Assembly (NCBI RefSeq): GCF_048771995.1
Contig: NC_133059.1
Coordinates: forward strand, 2,841,001-2,905,000
Source of the DNA: Taeniopygia guttata
Lineage: Eukaryota; Chordata; Aves; Passeriformes; Estrildidae
Direction of reading: 5' to 3'
DNA length: 64,000 nt
A program made the translations under genes and the position numbers. Shown piece by piece: positions 49,501 through 58,500 of this stretch (its first letter is position 1; each line of letters begins with the position of its first letter). The notes under the pieces were generated by a model. The model saw only the letters and a list, made by a program, of their open reading frames with translations, searched no databases and was not told the DNA's origin.

Positions 49501-52500
49501 TTGGGCAATTTGTTGATTTTTTGGAATTTTGCTGCCTTGGAAATTGACTTTTTGAAGGGAATCAGGACTTTTCAAGCAGGATTTTGGGTGAATTCGTGGC
49601 GATTTTGGGTGAATTCGTGGCCGTTTCGGGGCATTCCGAGTGGGATTTTTTCGGGGCTGTCGGGGAGGGATTTTTGGGGTGAAAAACGGGGATTTTGGCA
49701 CTGACCCCACGTATTTGTAGCCGGCGAAGGCCAGGAGGTCGATGGGGGTGAGGTCGGTGCTGACGGTGACCAGGTAGAGGCTCAGGAGGACGCTCAGAAC
49801 CTCCAGCAGCAGCCAGGCCAGGGCTGAGCTGGCCACCAGCCCCAGGCTGTCCGGGGAAAACCTGCGATTTTACCCCAAAAAAAGTCACATTTTATCAGAG
49901 TTCCAGCACAGCCACCAGCCCCAGGCTGTCCGGGGAAAACCTGCGATTTTACCCCAAAAATTCACATTATTTGGGTGTTTGTCAGAGTTCCAGCACAGCC
50001 ACCAGCCCCAGGCTGTCCGGGGAAAACCTGGAATTTCAACCCAAAAAATTCACATTTTATCAGAGCTCCAGCACAGCCACCAGCCCCAGGCTGTCCGGGG
50101 AAAACCTGCGATTTTACCCCAAAATTCACATTATTTGGGGTGGGGAAAATGGGGGGAAAATAGGTAAAATAGGGGGAAAAAATAATGAGGAAAAACGGGG
50201 GGAAAATGGGGAAAAACGGGGAAAAAATTGAGAAAAAATGGGGGAAAAATGGGGGGAAAATGGGGGGAAAATGGGGAAAAACTGAGAAAACACGGGGAAA
50301 AAATGGGGGAAAAATGGGGAAAAAATGGGGACAAATTGGTGGTAAAATGGGGGGGAAATGGGGAAAAAATGGAGAAAAACGGGGGAAAAAATGGGGGGAA
50401 AATAGGGGAAAAAATGGGGAAAACGGGGAAAAAGGGGGGAAAATGGGGGGAAAAATGGGGGGGAAATGGGGAAAAAATAGGGGAAAAATAGGGGGGAAAA
50501 TGGGGAAAAATGGGGAAAAAATGGGGGGAAAAGGGGAAAAATGGGGAAAAAATGGGGGAAAAATGGGGAAAAAATGGGGAAAAACGGGGGAAAAATGGGG
50601 GGAAAATGGGGGGGAAATGGGGGAAAATGGGGAAAAAATGGAGAAAAAATGGGGGAAAAACGAAGGGGGAAATGGAGAAAAATGGGGGAAAAAATGGGGG
50701 AAAATGGGGGAAAAAATGGGGAAAAAATTGGAAAAAAATGGGGAAAAACTGAGGGAAAATGGGAGAAAAACGGGGAAAAAATGAGGAAAAACTGAGGGAA
50801 AATGGGAGAAAAACGGGGGAAAATAGGGGGGGAAATGGGGAAGAAATGGGGATTAAATGGGGGAAAATGGGGAAAAAATGGGGGAAAATGGGGAAAAACG
50901 GGGAAAACGGGGGGGAAATGGGGAAAAACGGGGAAAAAATGGGGGGAAATGGGGAAAAACAGGAAAACATGGGGGGAAAATGGGGGAAAACAGGGACAAA
51001 TTGGGGAAAAAATGTTTGGGATTGGTGAAATTCCCGTGAATTTGGTCAGAGTTCCAGCACAGCCACCAGCCCCAGGCTGTCCGGGGAAAACCTGCGATTT
51101 TACCCCAAAAATTCACATTATTTGGGTGTTTGTCAGAGTTCCAGCACAGCCACCAGCCCCAGGCTGTCCGGGGAAAACCTGCAATTTTACCCCAAAATTC
51201 ACGTTATTCGGGGTGGGGAAAAAGGGGAAAAATGGGGGGAAAATAGGGGGAAAAAATGGGGGGAAAATGGGGAAAAAATTGGAAAAAACGGAGGGAAAAT
51301 GGGAGAAAAACGGGATAAAAACTGAGGAAACACGGGGAAAAAATGGGCGGAAAATGGGGGAAAAATGGGGAAAAATGGGAAAAAACAGAGGAAAAATGGG
51401 GGAAAAATTGGAAAAAAACGGGGAAAAAACGGAGGGAAAATGGGGAAAAAATGGGGAAAATAGGGGGGAAAATAGGGGGGAAAATGGTGAAAAACGGGGG
51501 AAAAAATGGGGAAAAACTGAGGGAAAATGGGAGAAAAACGGGGGAAAATGGGGGGTGGGAAATGGGGAAGAAATGGGGATTAAATGGGGGAAAATGGGGA
51601 AAAAATGGGGGGAAAATGGGGAAAAACGGGGAAAAATGGGGGTAAAATGGGGAAAAACGAGGGAAAAATGGGGGAAAATTGGGGAAAAGCCAGGAAAAAA
51701 ATGGGGACATATTAGGGAAAAACTAGGGGAAAATGGGGGAAAAAGGGGGGAAAAATGGGGACAAATTGGGGGGAAAAATGGGGGGAAAATGGGGGGAAAT
51801 AGGAGGAAAAATGGGGGGGAAATGGGGAAAAATGGGGAAAAAATGGGGAAAAAATGGGGGGAAAATGGGGGAAAAAATGGGGAAAAACAGGGAAAAAATG
51901 GGGAAAAAAATTGGAAAAAATGGAGGGAAAATGGGGAAAAAATGGGGAAAAAATGGGGGAAAAATCAGGGGAAAATGGGGAAAAGCCAGGAAAAAAATGG
52001 GGACAGATTAGGGAAAAACTAGGGGAAAATGGGGGAAAAAAGGGGAAAAAATTGGGGGGAAAATGGGGGAAAAAATGGGGGGAAAATGGGGAAAATCTAG
52101 GGGGAAATGGGGAAAAAAATGGGGGAAAAAATGGGGAAAAAATGGGGGAAATGGGGAAAAAATGGGGGAAAATTAGGAAAAAAACAGGGGGGGAAATGGG
52201 GAAAAAATGGGGAAAGAATTGGAAAAAAGGGAGGGAAAATGGGAGAAAAATGGAAAAAAAAAAGGAAAAAACAGAGGGAAAATGGGGGAAAAACGGGGAC
52301 AAATGGGGGAAAAACGGGGACAAATTGGGAAAAAATGGGGGAAAACTGGGAAAAAGCCGGGAAAAAAAATGGGGAAAAATTGGGGAAAAACTGGGGGAAA
52401 ATGGGGGGGAAAAATAGGGAAAAACGGGGGAAATAACGGGGGGAAAATGGGGAAAAATGAAGAGAAAAAGGGGAAAAAACAGGGAAAAACGGGAGAAAAA

Positions 52501-55500
52501 TGGGGGGAAAATAGAGGGGAAATATGGGGAAAAAACAGGGGGGGAAATGGGAAAAAATGGGGAAAAATGGGGAAAAAGGAGGGAAAAATGGGGGAAAATG
52601 GGGGAAAAGCCAGGAAAAAAATGGGGACAGATTAGGGAAAAACTAGGGGAAAATGGGGGAAAAAAGGGGGGAAAATAGGGAAAAATGGGGAAGAAATGGG
52701 GAAAAAAATGGGGGGAAACGGGGAAAAAATTGGGAAAAACGGAGGGAAAACGGGGGAAAAACGGGGACAAACTGGGGAAAAATTAGGAAAAAATGGGGGG
52801 AAAATGGGGGGGAAATGGGGGAAAAATGAGGGAAAATGGGGAAAAACGGGGACAAATTGGAAAAAACGGAGGGAAAATGGGAGAAAAACGGGGTAAAAAC
52901 TGAGGAAACACGAGGAAAAAATGGGGGGGGAAATGGGGAAAAATTGGGGGAAAATTGGGGAACAAAATGGGATTTTTTTTGTATTTTTTGGGACTTTATT
53001 TGAGGGATTTTCACGGGTTTTTAAAGGGGATTTAGGATTTTTTTTGGAGGATTTTTGAGGGTTTTTTTGAGAGTTTTTTTGGGATTTTTGGGGTTTTCTC
53101 TGAGAGTGTTTTGGGGTTTTCTTGAGGGGTTTTAGGGAGTTTCTGGGGATTTTGAGGGGGATTTTTGGGGTTTTTTGGCAGTTTTCTACATTTTTGAGGA
53201 GTTTACAGGGTTTTTTGGGGGTAAAAAAGGGAATTTTGGGGGGAAAAGGGGATTTCTGGGGGCAAAAATAGATTTTTTTGGGGGAATGAAAGGGATTTTT
53301 TGGGGAAAAAAAGGGATTTTTGGGGAAAATAGGATTTTTAAAGAAAAAAAGGGATTTTTGGGAGGAAAAAAATGGATTTTTTGGGGAAAAAAAAAAATTT
53401 TTGGAGGGAAAAAAGGGATTTTTGGGGGGGGAAATTTGATTTTTGGGGGAAAAAGGAATTTTTTGGGGAAAAATAAAAAGGGATTTTTGGGGGAAAAATA
53501 AAAAGTGATTTTTGGGGGAAAAAAAGGGGATTTTTGTACCTGTTTTGGGTGCCCAAAGCGAGGCCGGCCAGGAGGATGTAGGTGAGGAAGGCCATGGCTG
53601 TGAGGGAGAAATTTGGGAATTTTTGGGTAATTTTTGGGAATTTTTGGAGAAATTTGGGGGTTTTGAGGGGGTGGGGAGGAAATTGGTGCAAAACTGGGGA
53701 GATTTTGAGGGATTTTGGGAGATTTTTGGGGAGGATTTCAGCAATTTTGGAGGAATTTTTTGGGGAATTTTGGGGAGGTTTTGGGAATTTGGGGGTTTTG
53801 AGGGGGTGGGGAGAGAATTTGGGGGAAATCAGGGGAATTTTGGGGGTGGTTTTGGGCTTTTTTTGGGGTGCCAAGATGAATTTTGGGGGTCCTGAGATGG
53901 ATTTTGGGGCTCCTGGGTGATTTTGGGGGTCCCTGGATGGATTTTGGGGGTCCTGAGATGGATTTTGGGGGGTCCTGGGGGGATTTTGGGGGTCCTGAGA
54001 TGGATTTTGGGGGTCCCAAGATGGATTTTGGGGCTCCTGGGTGATTTTGGGGGTCCTGAGATGGATTTTGGGGGTCCTGGGGGGGTTTTGGGGGGTTTCC
54101 AAGGTGAATTTTGGGGGTCCTGAGATGGATTTTGGGAGCCCCAAGATGGATTTTGGGGGTCTCAGGGTCATTTTGGGGGTCCCAGGGGGCATTTTGGGGG
54201 TCCCTGGATGGATTTTGGGGGTCCTGGGTGGGTTTTTGGGGATCCTGAGGGGGTTTTGGGGGTCCCAAGATGGATTTTGGGGGTCTCAGGGCCATTTTGG
54301 GGGGTCCCAAGGTCGATTTTGGGGGTCCTGAGCCGGATTTTGGGGGTCCCAGGGGGGTTTGGGGGGGATTTTGGGGGTCCTGAGCTGGATTTTGGGGGTC
54401 CTGGGTGAGTTTTGGGGGTTTTGGGGGGTCCCAAAATGGATTTTGGGGGTCCTGAATGGGTTTTTGGGGGTACTGAGGGGATTTTGGGGGTCCCAAAATG
54501 GATTTTGGGGGTCCTGAGAAGGATTTTGGGGGTCCTGGGGGGGTTTTGGGGGGTCCTAAGGTGAATTTTTGGGGTCCTGAGATGGCTTTTGGGGGTCCCA
54601 AGATGGATTTTGGGGGTCTCAGGGTCATTTTGGGGGTCCTGGGTGGGTTTTTGGGGATCCTGAGGGGGTTTTGGGGGTCCCAAGCTGGATTTTGGGGGTC
54701 CCAGGGGTGGTTTGGGGGGAATTTGGGGGTCCCAAGCTGGATTTTGGGTGTCCCGAGCTGGATTTTGGGGGTCCCGAGCTGGATTTTGGGGTTCCCGGGG
54801 GTGGTTTGGGAGGATTTTGGGGTTCCCGAGATGGATTTTGGGGTTCCCGAGGTGTTTTTGGGGTTCCTGAGGTGTTTTGGGGGTTCCCAGGGGGGGTTCT
54901 GGGGGGATTTTGGGGGTCCCGAGCTGAATTTCGGGGTTCCCAGGGGTGGTTTGGGGGGATTTTGGGGGTCCCGAGCTGGATTTTGGGTGTCCCGAGCTGG
55001 ATTTTGGGGGTCCCGAGCTGGATTTTGGGGTTCCCAGGGGTGGTTTGGGGGGATTTTGGGGTTCCCCAGCTGGATTTTGGGGGTCCTGGGTGATTTGGGG
55101 GGATTTAGGGGGTCCCGAGCTGGATTTTGGGGGTCCCAAGATGGATTTTGGGGGTCTCAGGGTCATTTTGGGGGGTCCAAAGGTGGATTTTGGGGGTTCT
55201 GAGCTGGATTTCAGGGGTCACAGGGGAGTTTGGGGAGGATTTTGGGGGTCCCGATCTGGATTTTGGGGGTCCCGAGCTGGATTTTGGGGTTCCCGGGGGG
55301 ATTTTGGGGTTCCCAAGCTGGATTTTGGGGTTCCCGGGGGGGTTTTGGGGGGATTTTGGGGGTCCCGAGCTGGATTTCGCATTTCCCAGGGGGGATTTTG
55401 GGGTTCCCGGGGGGATTTTGGGGGTTTTTTGGGGGGATTTTGGGGTTCCCGGGGGGATTTTGGAGGGTTTTGGGTGGATTTTGGGTGTCCCGAGCTGGAT

Positions 55501-58500
55501 TTTGGGTGTCCCGGGGGGGATTTTGGGGTTCCCGGGGTGTTTTGAGGGGATTTTGGGGTTCCCGGGGGGGATTTTGGGGTTCCCGGGGGTTTTTGGGGTC
55601 CCCACCCGGGATGTAGAGGTCGGGAGCGTTGACATCGAAGCGCGGCGCCACCGGCGTGTCCTGCTGGTACCGAACCTGCCAGTCCTGGGGCACGGGGGGT
55701 CAGAACCCCAAAATATCCCAAAAACACCCCAAAATAACCCAAAACACCAAAAATACCCCAAAAACAGCCCAAAATAACCCAAAAATGGACCAATATACCC
55801 CAAAAACAGCCCAAAATACCCCAAAAACAGCCCAAAATAACCCAAAATACCACAAATATCCCAAAAACACCCAAAAACAACCCAAAACACCCCAAAACAC
55901 CCAAAAATACCCCAAAATACCCCGAAATAACCCAAAACAACCCCAAAACACCCAAAAATACCCCTAAAACACACAAAACTACCCAAAAAACACCCCAAAA
56001 ACGGCCCAAAATAACCCAAAAACAACCCAAAAACGGCCCAAAATAACCCCAAAACAACCCAAAAACGGCCCAAAACAACCCAAAAACAACCCAAAAACAG
56101 CCCAAAACCACCCAAAAATACCCCAAAAACACCCAAAAATAACCCAAAAATACACCAAAACCACACAAAACTACCCCCAAAACACCCCATAATAGCCAAA
56201 AATACCCCAAAATACCCCCAAAATGGCCCAAAATAACCCAAAAATACCCCTAAAATAGCCCAAAAACACCCCAAATATCCCCAAAACACCCCAAAATACC
56301 CCCAAAACAGCCCAAAATACCCCCAAAACATCCCAAACCCCCCCCAAAAGAACCCAAAACCCCCCAAAATTGACCAATTTACCCCAAAGGAGCCCCAAAC
56401 CCCCCAAAAATTCCTCACAAACCTCTCCCAGTCCTCCCAGTAACCCCAAATCCCATCCCAGTAACCCCAAAATCCCCTCCCAGTCCCTCCCAGTCCATCC
56501 CAGTCCCTCCCAGTCCATCCCAGTTCCCTCCCAGTCCCTCCCAGTCCCTCCCAGTCCCTCCCAGTCCATCCCAGTTCCCTCCCAGTCCCTCCCAGTTTGC
56601 CCAGTTTGCCCAGTACCGGGTGGCGGAAGGGGAAGAGCAGCAGCCGCAGTTTCCGCCCCACGTAAACAGAATCCACGGCAAAGTAATACTTGAGGCGGCC
56701 CACGGGCAGCCAGCGGCACAGCTGGGAGCAGACCAGTACGGACCAGTATGGACCAGTACGGACCAGTATGGACCACTACGGACCAGTATAAACCGGCCCA
56801 GCCCGCCTCGCGCCGCTTTCCCTCCCTCCCGCGGCTTTTTCCCATTTTTTCTGGGTTTTTTCTCCTTTTTTCTCCAATTTTTTCCCAATTTTTGGGGTTT
56901 TTTTTCTCCCATTATTCCCCATTTTTTCTGGTTTTTTTTTCCTATTTTTTCTGGTTTTTTTTCTGCTTTTTTTTCCCATTTTCCCCCAATTTTTCCCATT
57001 TTTTCCCCATTTTTTCTGGATTTTTTTTCCCATTCTCCCCCAATTTCTTCCCATTTTCCCCCATTTTTTCTGAGTTTTTTCCCCATTTTTCCCCATTTTT
57101 TCCTGGTTTTTTTCCTATATTTCCCCATTTTCCCCCATTTTTGGGGGGGATTTTTCTCCATTTTTTCTCCTATTTTTTCCTATTTTTCCCCATTTTTTTC
57201 TGGATTTTCCCCCCATTTTCCCCCCATTTTTTCTGGGTTTTTTCCCCATTATTCCCCATTTTTTCCTAGTTTTTTTTCCTATTTTTCCCCATTTTTTTCA
57301 GGTTTTTTTTCCTATTTTTTTCCCATTTTTCCCCTATTTTTTCCCATTTTTCCCCTATTTTTTCCCATTTTTAACATTTTTTTCCTTCATATTTTCCCAT
57401 TTTCCCCCCATTTTTTCTGGATTTTTTCCCATTTTTTCCCTTAATTTTTCCCATTTTTTCCCCAATTTTTCCTATTTTTTTCCCCATTTTTCGATTTTTT
57501 CCCGTATTTTTTCTGCTTTTTTTTTTTCTCCATTTTTCCCTCCGTTTTTTCCCATTTTTCCCCATTTTCCCCCCATTTTTTACTTGAGGCGGCCCACGGG
57601 CAGCCAGCGGCACAGCTGGGGGCGGTACGGACCAGTATGGACCAGTATGGACCAGTACGGACCAGTACGGACCAGTACAGACCAGTATAAACCAGCCCAG
57701 CCCGCCTCGCGCCGCTTTCCCTCCCTCACGCGCCTTTTTCCCGTTTTTTCTGGGTTTTTTCCCCATTTTTCCTTTTTTTTTCTGGTTTTTTTTTCCTATT
57801 TTTTCCCCATTTTCCCCTATTTTTTCCCCATTTTCCCCCTATTTTCCCCCCATTTTTCCCTTATTTTTTCTGGATTTTTTTCACATTTTTTCTGGATTTT
57901 CCCCCCATTTTCCCCCCATTTTTTCTGGGTTTTTTTCTCCATTTTTTCCCATTTTCCCCCTATTTTTTCCCATTTTCCCCATTTTTCCCCCATTTTTTCT
58001 GTTTTTTTTTCTCCGCTTTTTCCCATTTTCGCCCTATTTTTCCCCATTTCTTCCCATTTTTCCTAGCTTTTTTTCCTCCATTTTTTTCCCACTTTTCCCC
58101 ATTTTTCCCCATTTTTTCTGGTTCTTTTCCCCATTTTTTCTGCTTTTTTTTTCTCCATTTTTCCCATTTTTCCCTTATTTTTTCCCTTATCTTTTCCCTT
58201 TTTTTTCCCTTATTTTTTCCCATTTTCCCCCCATTTTTCCCCATTTTTCTGGTTTTTTTCCCCATTTTTTCCAGCTTTTTTTTTCCTCAAATTTTTCCCA
58301 TTTTCCCCCTATTTTTCCCCATTTTTCCCCTATTATTTCCCCTATTTTTCCCCATTTTCCCCCTATTTTCCCCCCATTTTTTTCTGGATTTTTTTCAAAT
58401 TTTTCCCCAACTTTTTTCCATTTTTCCCCTATTTTCCCCCATTTTTCGGGTTTTTTCCCGTATTTTTTCTGCTTTTTTTTTTTTCTCCATTTTTCCCTCC

